A DNA stretch of 64,000 bases from Diphasiastrum complanatum (GCA_029204225.1 CM055103.1:50261470-50325469), one strand, 5' to 3'. Counted from the stretch's first letter, positions 10,746-22,427 are shown. Numbers and translations: made by a program. Notes: generated from the letters alone by a model not told the origin.

Positions 10746-13649
10746 TCATACATTGACAGGAACATGTTGATTAAAGTGAGTTGAAGGAGCTGCATCCTTT
10801 GTATCATCTGATTCTACAGATTGTGAGGTATCAGCAGTTATTTCTCTTTCTGGTGCTTCTGATAATGATGACTCAGAGGTAGAGCTTGATCTTTCCTCGT
10901 GAATAGAACCTTTTGCAAGGGAAAAAGATCAACAAAAGGTGAGGGTTAGTTACAACGGCAAGGATAAATCACACATCTTGGCAATGTACATAGAAACCAA
11001 TTTATTGTCCTAAGAATCAGAAACTATGTGCAAAAATTGCAGTCTAAACATTTAAATTTTTGAAAATTTCATCCATAAAACCAATTGATAAAATTCAAAG
11101 CTGCAAAGACTAATGTTTTGCAAATGGGCCATAAAATGTACCTTGAGCGGATTGAGGCTTCACTTCTTTTTCCCTGCTATTCGTCCTTTTGAACAAAGAT
11201 CCAACAACATCTGTCACTTTACTGAAAACTCCCTTGGCCTGGGGTGAGGTTGGAGCATCCTGTGAGGAACCTTTGAACATTCCTCCAACTCTTTCTTTCA
11301 TATGTGATGGACTTAAAAGCTCCGTGATCTTCTGTGAAAGAGCCATCTCTTCCTCTCCAGGTGTTAGGACAGATGCTGTTGAATCCTTCGCAGAAATAAC
11401 CACCTCCTTCACTTGGGAAACTTTACCGCTCACTGTTTTTTTCATTTTCTGTCCCAAAGTTTCCGATGTTGCTGTAGTGGATATTTCGGCCTTCTTCTTC
11501 CCTTCTTCCTGCCCCCTCTCTTGTCCATAGCTGAGCTTGGAAGCAGGAGTCTCTTCGGCTAAAGCTGCCGATACTGTTTTATCGTCCACTTTTTCAATGC
11601 TGGGTTCTTCACTGCTTTCTGTGGAGGCCAACTTTGATGCTGATGTTTCCTTCAATTCGACAGCTTGATCATCCTTTGGCTTCTCTCTTTGTGGAAGATT
11701 CTCAAATCCTTCTTCAGATTGTTCAGGAGCTGTAGCTACCATTGATTTGATGGCATCTTTGGCAGAACTCACTTTAGCAAACGCCAAATCACTCCAGGAC
11801 TGACCTTTAGATTCATTACTTTCCATTCTACTTTGATCATCGGACTTCATCTTACCTGTTTCTTCCATGCTTCTGTCACCCATTCCATCTTGAGCAGCCA
11901 CTGTAGGAGCCCATCCAATAGCAGAGCTAATTGCACCAGCAGCTGCCAGAGACGCACCCACCACCTTATCCTTTGCACTTGACAAACCTTCAGTTGCATG
12001 ATCAATGAGAGGCTTAGACTCTGTGCTCTCTTCAGATATATTCCTTGATCCATCTTCTTGCGAAAAATCGCCTTGAAAATTTTGAGAAGTTTTGGTGGGT
12101 TCCCGTTGATCAACAGTCTTCTCTCCTCCTTTTCCTCCATATCCCAGCTTTGAAATTGCAGCATCTTTTGCAGCAGATAACGTTCCAAGTGTCTGAAGCA
12201 TAAAGTCACTCGTCAACCAAAACACTCACAATCATGATTTGAGTTTAAAAAAGATCCACAAATGGCATTTGACAGCCATGATATTGATTTTTTCAAGTTT
12301 GAAGGATGAAAGTGGCATCTACATTGATGCTGTTTTCCATCTTGCATTATATACAAAACGCAGAATTTTACCTTTCCAGTCCAGGAAGACTGTTCTGCAG
12401 CTGGCTCTGAAACTTCTGTGCTTTTCTCGATTGCATCCTTCCCAGGCTTATCAGATGAAAGATCCATCGGCCTTGCGGAATCTCCCTCCCGTCCCACCTT
12501 AAGAATCTGATCTCCCACAACTCCTGACAGTGCAGGAGCGCCTCCGGCCACAGCTGAACTTTCTGAAACTTTGTTCACAGGTATGCCTGCACCGTGAAGT
12601 GGAGGAATCATTCCAGAAAGTGAAGATTCTTCCATCCCTGTAAAACAAAATCGGAAGCATTCCAGCTTTTCAAATGTGAGGAAATGATCACTTAATGCAG
12701 CAGAAACAGCCAGCCTGAAACTACTCGACTATTCAGTGCATTCTTATCCCTTGAAATCGAAGCAAAAAGGGGTAATTCTCTTGCCTCCAGTACGTGTTGA
12801 AGAGGCTCCTCGTGATGGATTAGCAGGATGTGCCTGTTTGGGCAAATCCTTAGGCCGTGCATCTCCCTCAAACATATTCCGAGTTCCGAAGCTCTCTAAT
12901 GCACTGAGTGCTTTCGCAGCAGCATCTCCCCCGTGCACTGGGCCATCTGTCATATCATTTAAAAAAAATTCAGAGCAAAGTATATGCCTGCTCATGAAAT
13001 TGAAGACCGCAAAAGAAATTTTGGCACTCACATAACCACAGGCAGAGATGGAAAAGCATAGCAATGATCTACTTACGTTGGCCTTTGGATTCATCTAGCT
13101 TAATCCCTTTCAATCCTGCGCACGTTTCATCGTACACGCCCTGCACAAGACGCCACGGAAGCACTGATGAATAAAATGCTCTCAAATAGCTACTGTCTTT
13201 AATAGATCCAGATTTGGGTTTCAAATTAGACCACAAATCACCTCGTCTAAAGGTAGTGTTCTATGCTCATGCATGTCAGTTGTTGCTCCTTCATCCTCTC
13301 CATCACCGCTGTTGTGATCCTTGTCTTCACTACGCTTGCCAGAGGCGTCCCTTATCTTGGTCTTCAGCTTCTGCGCTTTGTTTTTCACCTTCCCTAGCAT
13401 TGATTTCTTTTTCTCATGCTCTTGTGTGCTCTCTGGGACTTCCTTTTCCACGTGAAAACTGGTATCTTCCATCTCACCTGCTCAACAAATTCTCCCCACA
13501 TGCTTCAAACATCCAGGAAAACAGCAATTCAACAAGCAGGAGCAGCTGCTGCAAGAAGATTATAAAAGAAAAAGTTATCTCTCACCTGGAGAATGTTGCG
13601 CATAAGCAAAGCGCTCCTGCGCCCGCGGTTGCAATTGAGGTTGAGCCAT
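10746..13649 (-). CDS. LTI65/LTI78 (CAP160) family stress protein, seven exons
   Basis: Minus-strand exons (high to low): 13,586-13,649; 13,242-13,477; 13,077-13,140; 12,785-12,946; 12,372-12,637; 11,142-12,192; 10,746-10,909. They sum to 2,007 nt, an unbroken 668-residue frame with consistent phase at all six introns (101-232 bp). The family includes Arabidopsis RD29A/LTI78 and RD29B/LTI65, hydrophilic proteins induced by cold, drought and ABA; molecular role unclear. Family marks: a Lys-rich helix KKKSMLGKVKNKAQKLKTKI (residues 44-63) followed by an acidic stretch; GVYDET after it; the hallmark TPGEEEMALSQKITELL near 541-557; and four degenerate SAKD repeats (about 270, 335, 406 and 531) near SKLGYGG and SKLSYG segments. 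No signal peptide or membrane segment. The ATG context gagacATGG is good. An acceptor-like ttgcag just upstream of the ATG suggests a 5' UTR intron. Exon 4 probably ends at a GC donor. Confidence 0.9.
12638..12784 (-). other. Probable GC-AG intron 4 of the LTI65-like gene
   Basis: The exon 4 frame continues to CGTACTGGAG followed by GCAAGA, a close match to the AG|GCAAG donor typical of plant GC-AG introns; the acceptor is ttttacag before GGATGG. The only nearby GT donor in the same phase (ACAC|GTACTG, exon end at 12,794) is a poor match. Both choices keep the frame and differ by three residues. Confidence 0.6.
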
Positions 13650-14514
13650 GTCTCCTTTCCTGCAATTAGCTCATAAAAAACCTGAGTATTCACACATCAA
13701 TCTGTTGCAAGAGGATACATTCCACTTCACTTTTCCAACTCAAAAACACACAAGCAAGTCTACACAGATAGACAACACACACAAACCAACTCCAAAAAAT
13801 ATTAAACAAGTTCCAACATCCTTTCACAATTGTTTTTGCAAACTCTCGAGATCAAAAAATCACCCCACCCTACCGAGAAATCTTTGAAAAAATAAAACCC
13901 AACTCCTCATAGCATGAATCACCAATTTCTTATTGGGATGGAACCTTTTGATCAAATCTCAACTAAACCATTTTTTCAGCTCAAAAATATTGCAAAATTC
14001 ATTTTTATGCCTACAACAATTATACATCCTACTCAGATGGGAACCCTTGATCAAACCTCACCTAATCAGCTCAAAAGTAAAGGAAAAACAGTTTTTAAGA
14101 CCCACAACAATCAAACATCCTACTGGGATGGAAACCCTTGGATCATATCTCACCCAAACAACCACGTTTTCAGATCCAAAAACAGGCTTACAAACCCACA
14201 GCCACTGCTGAATTATCAAGTTCCAAATTACACAGCTTGTTGCAAACACTCCTGCTTCAAGAAGTCAGCTTTCCAGCTTAGAAATCCCTGATCCTAAGCA
14301 ACCCAAATTTTACTACTCCCGGATCAACTAGCAACCAGCCTTGGATCAAAACTTTGTGATCCGAAAGCACTCTATATCTAGCTTCACCTTAGATTTACTT
14401 AAGAGAGCACTAGCATGCATATACACACACACACACACACAAATTTTGAAAACTAGAAAAAAAGGTCAGACAAGAAGAGGATCGAGAGATAATGCAGAGG
14501 AGAGTGGCAAATAC

Positions 14515-14603
14515 CCACGTGGCAGAATTCCCTTATCACACGCGTTGCCACGTGGGTCCCCTCCGACCCTACAGGGAAATTTCTCCCTCACTGGCCACAC
14601 GTC
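14515..14603 (-). promoter_or_regulatory. ABRE/CE3-like cluster upstream of the LTI65-like gene
   Basis: Two perfect palindromic G-box/ABRE cores, CACGTG at 14,516-14,521 (in ccacgtggc) and 14,549-14,554 (in gccacgtggg), lie 33 bp apart. Between them, on the minus strand, is ACGCGTGT (14,538-14,545), matching the core of coupling element CE3 (ACGCGTGTC). A further ACGT core is at 14,599-14,602. ABRE plus coupling element is the known architecture of ABA-responsive promoters, and RD29 genes are ABA-inducible. The cluster is about 0.87 kb upstream of the ATG; a weak TATA-like tatag (minus) near 14,372 and a probable 5' UTR intron would place it in the proximal promoter. Confidence 0.7.
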
Positions 14604-14639
14604 ATCATCTAAACAGCTGAGATCTGATAATGGATAAGA

Positions 14640-17478
14640 CCCTTTTCTCTCTCAAGAGTTGTGTTTTCACATAATAGGCTGAGGTTGAGGCCAATTTCAT
14701 TTGAGGGAATGTTTAGCAAGGAGCATATTTAGACCTGACATTGGTGGGCTCCTAAGGATCTAAGGCTGAGGATATGGTGTCATCTTTGAGACTTGATGAC
14801 ATCACCCACTCTCACCATTAAATGGTGGTCTCTCTCATTGACTTGTCACTCATTGTGCATAATAAGGCCTTTCACTAGAGTATGCAGAGGCTTTAAATAC
14901 CAAGTACTCATCCAGCCACACCCATCTTTCACACCCATCTTTCACATAAGGTGAATAAAAGTATGAAATTGGGATCACCACAAGTAGTACTCTTACGTAA
15001 TGATAAATGATGTCAACGTCGGATAAGCGCAATTGCAAAAGGCTCATATGTTCACTCCTTTTCCCTTAGTTGTCATTCATTCCCAAGACAACATTCTCAT
15101 ATGTTCACTCCCCTCCCGTTCGTGGTCATTGTCTCCCAAGACAACATTCTCTAATCTACTATGAGTTTCATTCTTGCATTATGTAGCAAGATTCTATTAT
15201 GGGATCCTAGCACAAGAACTTGGGAGTTTCATGCAACACAATGGCAAGTTGGGTAAGATCCAATGAGGAGCTTTGAAGCTGGCTTTCATACTTCAATCTA
15301 GTTTATGATACCACAAAAAACATGAACACATCAAAAGAAACTAAATCAAGCATCAAAGAACATTCCACAACTATACTATAATGCAAATAGCAAAAAACTT
15401 TATCTCTAAGCTCTCAAAAATGATAACCACAAGATGACACTTTTGTATAATAGAGAGTCCCCCACTCATTCATAAACTCAACATTGCATAGGCATAAGCA
15501 TATTCATGAACAATGCATAAGAAGAACAAACATATTCACAATGAGAGCAAAAGCTTCAAGACCCAAAATAATAGCACATTCACATTAACATTCACTTTTT
15601 ATATAAGCGACTTAGTTATAGCAAGAATAATCATGCCCTTTATCACTTTTACTTATGGGACTAAAAAGTCCAAGTTACAATCTTTTACTTAAGAAATTTA
15701 CAGGAGTTGGTTTAAACCTTGAATAATTTTAAAAGTCTAAGATCAACATTGTAACTACAAAATAGTTTCATATATTTCTCTTCTAGCAAGGCACTACAAA
15801 CATGAAGCGAGTGGCCTATTATTATAAAATTGTATATTCTCAACAAGATATGACTTTTCAAGTACCCATGTGCTCCATTGAACTCCTCCTCATTGAGCCA
15901 TTGCATCATATCTCATCATGTGGGTTTTTTGGTTCACTTTGAAATTGAAGATGGGTTTATTTACTTGTGTCGTCTAATATGCATATTTGACAATCAATGA
16001 TGATTATTCTAGGAAAATAAAATAGTATCTGAAGCCACAAACATCCAAAAAAAAATTCTATGTTCCACTTTCCACCAATTTCTAGCTTTGTATGGTTTTG
16101 GCAATGGCAACAACTCCAGAATCTCTGGTTTTATTGCCAATGAATTTTCCTTTGAGGTGTAGAGTGTATTCTTCACTAATCTAGTACTCAAGGTTTAATT
16201 ATGCTCCTACTATTTCCAACTTTGGTTTCTTAGATGCTCTAGGAATGTGGGTTCTATTTTACCCTTACCTATATTTCACCATTTTAGCAAATTCAGCTCT
16301 CAAAAATGATAAGCACGCCTACTAAAGATAACCGTAGATAATTGTCAAATTTAGCAAATGGAAATGGTGGGCATGTGAGTAGCAAAGTGGGCTCTTGTGG
16401 TTGCTAAGGAGAGTGTTAATTTTCACTTAAAATTTTGGAAGAAAAAATAGCAATAGTATCTCTCACTCCTATATATACATCTCCCTTTTTGAAAACTTTG
16501 GGAAAGTAAACGTCAGAACATGGGTAAGGATAACAAAATGGGAGAATTAATCCAATGGTCACCTTGGCAAGGATAGATGAAGTAACCACAATTGTGGCGA
16601 GGTCAATTAGTGATTTTTCAAATGTGTACTCACTGAGCTAGTTAGAGATTAAAGAGGTAAATAATGATGTGATAAATCTACTATGAAGTGGGCGAGGTCA
16701 AAATTGGCTCATATAAATGTGATGAGGTGAATAAAAGTTGTACTCACCAAGCTAGTTAGACATTTCTAAGAATTTTGGTTGTCAAAGCTATTAGTTTACA
16801 GTTGTAAAGTAACAATCTATCTTGACACAATTTTTGAATCTGTAAAAAATGAACTAAACGTCGAAATAGGAATTTGTCAAATGTGGCTCGAAACTCTGTC
16901 TCGATATCAACTTGATTGAACACTCCGTCTCAATATCGACTCAACCCGAGACAACTCAATTTGACATTTAAACTTCAAGATTGTATGAAAAACTATTTCT
17001 AGTCAGATTCTTATAGCGATTGATCATGTGACTAGTTAGCTTTCACTACAAGACCGATTAGACCATAAACATCTTGTAGTTAAGTGGTTTTGTTAAACTA
17101 TCCTGTAAGTACACTTCTACAAAAATAGGTGATGAATTGCAACCACACATTGAAATACGCCACATACATTTTTTGTATGCACCTTGAGCATTGTATTTAA
17201 TTCAAAAAAATTATTTGATAATTTGTTACATTCATAGCCTACTACTTAATAATGTCATGTACTTTTAGTACACCATGCTTATAATGCATTATAATATCCA
17301 ATGTAAGCTTTGTTAGGCCCGAAAGGAGCTATTAGCCTTACATTAGAGAATAATTGAGCTTGAAAGGGGACCTATAATGATTGCCACATAGCATGGCAAA
17401 TTCTGGCAATGCAAAATACAAAAATAGAATATTTCTATGCCCGTAGTGTTAAAAAATAGTGTAACTTTCTAACCATAG
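14640..17478. other. Intergenic region, no gene recognised
   Basis: About 2.8 kb of AT-rich sequence with only short frames lacking motifs. It contains one 53-bp tandem duplication (listed separately). No TE domain or RNA gene was recognised. It ends at the target site of the LTR element starting at 17,484. Confidence 0.6.
15043..15148. repeat. 53-bp tandem duplication
   Basis: Two adjacent units, each beginning ctcatatgttcactcc and ending cccaagacaacattct, starting at 15,043 and 15,096. Their middles differ by several bases. Confidence 0.85.
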
Positions 17479-17513
17479 CTCCATGTTGTAAAGCTACCTT
17501 TACAAGCTTTACT

Positions 17514-17600
17514 TCCGGCGCCATTGGCGCCAGCTATGTCCCCTGGCGCCAGCAGCGCCCCTGCTGCTCCCGGCGCCACTGTGACCAGAATCCAGCGGGC
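17514..17600 (+). repeat. GGCGCC-rich head of the 5' LTR
   Basis: The first part of the LTR contains several GGCGCC palindromes in GGCGCCA contexts within under 100 bp, in otherwise AT-rich surroundings. The 3' LTR copy (about 21,072-21,160) keeps most of them. Confidence 0.75.
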
Positions 17601-18790
17601 GCCAAGTTCCTATGGCTGAAAATCTTTGATCGGTTCTAGCGGAGTCCAGAGAGCTCAGATCGATGTGCAATCACCTCACACGATCTAGGCATGATTAAAG
17701 GAAGCTTGGGGATCAATAAAATTTAGAGAGAGAAAATGACTTTCTAGAAAGAGAAAATCCTAGAGAGAGAAAAACGTGCTTTACCAGCTTGGGTAGAGTG
17801 CTTGGTATGAGGGGGGGTGCTGAATCACACCAATACTATAGGGGAGTGCGGGTTGCGACTCAGGACGAGCTCCAACCAAGTCTCAGCCTCCCTTGCTGGA
17901 ATGTTGTCATGGCTCTCGCCTTGGCATGCTAGCGCCTCGGAGACTAGGGTTGGTCACACACTTGAAATGTAACATTCTCAGATTTATCAATAAAGTGGGA
18001 TTTTTCTCAAACTGACTCTGATTACCTTCTGGGTTTCAGTGTTCGGTAAAAGCGCCAATTGTAAGGCCACATCCAAATTTTTAAGTTGGCACATAGCTGA
18101 GGGTCGTATCCCGGGACGCCAGCGATATGCCGTCGGGACCATTCAGTCCGTGGCGCCAGCGGTATGCTGTCGGGACCATTTGGTCCAGGAACTGGTTGTC
18201 TCCATATCTGTCGCGGCTTGTGGTTCTGAGTGTTCCTTGCATGAACGTGAATGGGTTAAGCTCTTGGGGAACGGGCTCTAACCTGTCGGCTGAGTTGGAT
18301 GGCTTGCTTGGTGAAAGTTACCTGTTTATGGCTGTCCAGTCTGGCGTGGTGCCAGGTTGGCTTCCAGCGCTCGTGACGAAGCTTTCAGTTGGTTAAGTCT
18401 AATGTAAGTCAGACCGCTTGCTTGGAATGGATGTTACTCGTTTGTAACGAAGCTTCGAGTTGGTCAAGTTTGATGTATGTCGGGCGGCTTGCTTGGAGGG
18501 AAGTCACCCACATCGGGACCCCCGATCTGGCATGGCACCAGGTTGGATCTCAATGTTGGTTTCCGGAACTTCAAGTTGGTTAAGTCTGATCGTTGTTGGC
18601 GAGTTGACTGCTTGTATGTCAAGTGGGTTTGGATGGCAAGAGTTGAAGGCTGGGAAGCTAAATCGTGGTTCTCGGCTCCCTTTGGGATGCCTGCGCTACA
18701 TGTGGTATCAGAGCCGACTGGCCGGTCAGCTATGCGGATCTCACGGAAATGGCCACGGTTTGGGGTTCATCAAGACAACTGTTGTGCAAG

Positions 18791-19176
18791 GTGCTGCCCA
18801 CAGTGTAAGCACGGGTGCGTCCACGGTCGGGGTGGTCGACAGAACGGGGGACTTGATGAGTCAAAGTGCTGCCCTCGAGGTGTAAGCATGGTCAGTCCTC
18901 GCGGTTCGGGCCTGGCGCCGTCTGCATGTAGGACAGATGAGGCAAAGTGCTGCCTAGGTAGGTGAAACCACGATCTGTGCCTTGTGGGGTGCGGGGTGAC
19001 ATATTCGAACTATACGGGTTAATCATTGATACAAAGATGCTGCTCGAATTCGAGTGTAAAGCACGGGTGGTTAGCTGCCGGTGCGGGATAGCTGCCGATC
19101 GTTTAGCTATAAGGGCTATCGACCCAAAAGTGGTGGGGCGTGACTGAGGCAATGTGCTGCTTAATGGTGAAAGCAC
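18791..19176 (+). repeat. Five degenerate stem-loop repeats inside the non-autonomous element
   Basis: Five occurrences of a GTGCTGC ... GTGTAAGCACGG pattern whose ends can pair (GTGCT with AGCAC). Arms: 18,791-18,795/18,808-18,812; 18,866-18,870/18,885-18,889 (right arm AGCAT); 18,947-18,951/18,967-18,971 (right arm ACCAC); 19,037-19,041 (ATGCT)/19,060-19,064; 19,154-19,158/19,172-19,176. Spacing grows from 75 to 117 bp. The fourth also holds an inner palindrome, ctcgaattcgag. They lie just downstream of the primer site, where LTR elements usually carry packaging or dimerisation RNA structure; that role is inference. Confidence 0.7.
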
Positions 19177-20100
19177 GGATAGTTGGAGGGGTGTCCTATG
19201 TGGGCTGATTCTGTGATCGATTTGTATGGGCGCGGCCAGGCAAAGGTCCGTTGGCAGGACCATCTCAAAGGGGGACCTTGTCTTTGTTACTTGTTTGTAA
19301 ACCTGCCTGAGTGTCTTACTTGTATGTATTCGTGGTGAGTCTTAGTACTCGTGCTTTCTCTGGTTTGCATGATTGCTTGTGATACAAGGAGCTGATGGCT
19401 CGAGAAGGAACCTTTTCTTTTGAAGGCTGATACCATCAAACAAAGAGGACTAAAGAATCTGTGGGGTGGATTTGCAGTTCAAGTACTCGTACGTGAACGG
19501 CAACGAAACGACTCAATGTTTGCAAAGGATGGATGGCTAGCCTGTTTCTTGGATTAGTTTCATTTGCGACAACGCCCACTAGATGCAAGCAGGAAGTCAA
19601 AAGTTGGAAAGGGCAATTTCAGGGGAGATCTTCTATGGAGCAGTTGGTCTTCATTTTGGGACGGCCACCTTCGGAACTGAAACTCACTGAGCATGGGTGA
19701 TATCCAGTATCAGTTAGGTTTTTCCTCAAAGGGGAAAGACTAGGATCCTCTTCAGAGATTGGCAACAAGTTGGATCGAGCCATAGTCCTAGCAGATGGGA
19801 AGCAAAGTGTTGGAAAGGCTTTTTGTCCGAAGAACTCTACTCTAAGTCCGATCAACTGATTTTATAAGTGGAGGGGAACTATCACACACACCTCTCTCTT
19901 GGGGCAAATTTTGAACGAAAGTTGATCAAAACGGGGGCAAATTCAAGGTGACCTAGCCATACTCACATGAGGAAACTGGCGAACTTTGGACCTAATAAGT
20001 TGACAAGTTTTTGTTGTGGAAAGGAAAGTTTGTTATAGGCTTTCTCTGGACCAGCAATGATGAGGAAACATATGAGTACGCTGGGTTGTGTTACGTGTAA

Positions 20101-20460
20101 GGCAGCTGACCAATGAAGGAACTGTGAAAGTTGAGTCTTGCATGAGAGACTTGGTATTTCGAACGGACGCTAAGGGACAGTTCGCGTTGAGATCGGACTA
20201 GTGCAAACTCTAGGTGCATGTGTCTGATTCAAAGAGAGCTACTTGAAGCCAAGCTCGATGTACACTTCTTGTTTTGATTGTGAGGCAACTGACCAGTGAT
20301 GGAATTGTGAAAGTCAAGTTTTGCACGACGGACATGGTGCTTCAAACAAACACGAAAAGATAGTTCGGATGCGGATCAAACTGGTGTGACCCTTTGGCTT
20401 TCCACGAGGTCAATGGTTACATTTGGGCTGATTCAAAGAGCTACTTCAAGCTAAGTGAGA
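20101..20460 (+). repeat. Degenerate tandem repeat of about 180 bp in the element interior
   Basis: The segment beginning ggcagctgaccaatgaagga at about 20,101 recurs as ggcaactgaccagtgatgga at about 20,283, followed in both cases by gtgaaagt and later agttcg. The next landmark, ctgattcaaagag...agctact, also occurs twice (about 20,223 and 20,429). No protein frame is shared, so it looks like duplicated non-coding sequence. Confidence 0.7.
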
Positions 20461-22427
20461 GGTGCATTGCGGAGTACTCAATCTTTGCCTACCTTAAAGA
20501 GCCAAGATGGAAAAGTATCAAGATCAGGTTGGGACAAGGAGAGAAATCAAGGTGCATAAGCAACAAGGCACGGAGTGGAACATAAAGTGGGCAATCAAAC
20601 GATAAATCCTTTGGCTCAGGGAGCCTTGATACCTGTGCGGAACTGATCAAATCTGGAGCTCAGGGAGCTCAACACAAAGTGCATCAAGGACAAATCAGGA
20701 GCTCAAAGGAGTTCCAAAGTCGAAAGTCAGAAGCGACAGGGGCGAACATTTCAAAGAAAGGCCTCTGTCACCAGTTAATAAGGTTCTTGGGTTTTACGAA
20801 AGCGATATCAAATCTACGCTTTTTCCCAGACAAAGATATATTTTCAAGTTATGTAATTTTTCAGTACAAAGAGCTGAGCCTCCGACTTGTGGTGTGCTAG
20901 CTTCAATGCTAATAAAAAGTGACCAGTAAATTGAGTACTATGCCAAGTAGCTTAAATGTATAGTTATTTTAATTGGGAGACACCTTTACTTTAATCTGAC
21001 ATCTGATGAGGACATCAGATTTTATAAAGGTGGGGTGGATGTTGTAAAGCTACCTTTACAAGCTTTACTTCCGGCGCCATCGGCGCCAGCTATGTCCCCG
21101 GCGCCAGCAGCGCCCCTGCTGCTCCTGGTGCCACTGTGACCAGAATCCAGCTGGCGCCAAGTTCCTATGGCTGAAAATCTTTGATCGGTTCTAGCGGAGT
21201 CCAGAGAGCTCAGATCGATGTGCAATCACCTCACACGATCTAGGCATGATTAAAGGAAGCTTGGGGATCAATAAAATCTAGAGAGAGAAAATGACTTTCT
21301 AGAAAGAAAAAATCCTAGAGAGAGAAAAACGTGCTTTACCAGCTTGGGTAGAGTGCTTGGTATGAGAGGGGGTGCCGAATCACACCAACACTATAGGGGA
21401 GTGCGGGTTGCGACTCAGGGCGAGCTCCAACCAAGTCTCAGCCTCCCTTGCTGGAATGTTGTCATGGCTCTCGCCTTGGCATGCTAGCGCCCCAAAGACT
21501 AGGGTCGGTCACACAGTTGAAATGTAACCTTCTTAGATTCATCAATAAAGTGGGATTTTTTTCAAAGTGACTCTGATTACCTTCTGGGTTTCAGTGTTCG
21601 GTAAAAGCGCCAGTTGTAAGGCCGCTTCCAAATTTTTAAGTTGGCACATAGCTGAGGGTCGTATCCTTGGACGCCAGCAGTATGCCGTCGGGACCATTCG
21701 GTTTGTGGCGCCAGCGGTATGCTGTCGGGACCATTTGGTCCAGGAACTGGTTGTCTCCATATCTGTCGCGGCTTGTGGTTCTGAGTGTTCCTTGCATGAA
21801 CGTGAATGGGTTAAGCTCTTGGGGAACGGGCTCTAACTTGTAGGCTGAGTTGGATGGCTTGCTTGGGTGGAAGTTACCTGTTTATGGCTGTCCAGTCTGG
21901 CGTGGTGCCAGGTTGGCTTCCAGCGCTCGTGACGAAGCTTTCAGTTGGTTAAGTCTGATGTAAGTCAAACTACTTGCTTGAAATGGATGTTACTCGTTTG
22001 TAACGAAGCTTCGAGTTGGTCAAGTTTGATGTATGTCAGGCGGCTTGCTTGGAGGGAAGTCACCCACATCGGGACCCCCAATCTGGCATGGCGCCAGGTT
22101 GGATCTCAATGTTAGTTTCCGGAACTTCAAGGTGGTTAAGTCTGATCGTTGTTGGCGAGTTGGCTGCTTGTATGTCAAGTGGGTTTGGATGGCAAGAGTT
22201 GAAGGCTGGGAAGCTAAGTCATGGTTCCCGACTCCCTTTGGGATGCCTGCGCTACACTCCAACTGAGACAAATATAGTGTCATTTAAAAGCGCTTGACGA
22301 GAGCTTTCCACTAACAAAAACTTTGAACTCTATGAAAAATAACAGTAACCAAACAATGAATGATAGTTATCATCCAATGCTTTCATGTCTCCTCCATTTT
22401 TGTCCTTCCTTGATATGTCTTCACCAT

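Larger units (their letters stand above)
17484..22256 (+). mobile_element. Intact non-autonomous LTR retrotransposon (LARD-like)
   Basis: LTRs at 17,484-18,700 and 21,040-22,256 are both 1,217 bp by their ends, begin TGTTGTAAAGC, end GCGCTACA, and differ by scattered substitutions. The element is flanked by the 5-bp target duplication ctcca (17,479-17,483 and 22,257-22,261). Two bases after the 5' LTR is a primer site tggtatcagagcc (18,703 onward), complementary to initiator Met-tRNA; the polypurine tract aaaggtggggtgga precedes the 3' LTR. AATAAA at 17,988-17,993 may be the LTR polyadenylation signal. The 2.3-kb interior has no gag, protease, RT or integrase motif on either strand, so proteins must come from another element. 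Good ends and similar LTRs indicate a relatively recent insertion. Confidence 0.95.

Noticed and set aside
13214-13669. 151-residue plus-strand frame over the LTI65-like N-terminal exons
   Set aside because: It runs antisense across exons and introns whose phases and family motifs are consistent on the minus strand.
13914-14291. Overlapping 125- and 92-residue plus-strand frames upstream of the LTI65-like gene
   Set aside because: They consist of degenerate repeats of tcctactgggatgg-type phrases with no conserved motif; more likely leader or 5' UTR intron sequence.
18477-18965. Overlapping 162- and 141-residue frames at the LTR/primer-site junction
   Set aside because: They cross the LTR end and primer site, are not shared between the two LTR copies in full, and have no gag or pol motif.
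18791-19176. CRISPR-like array
   Set aside because: The repeats are short and degenerate with unequal spacing, inside a plant LTR element; no cas genes.
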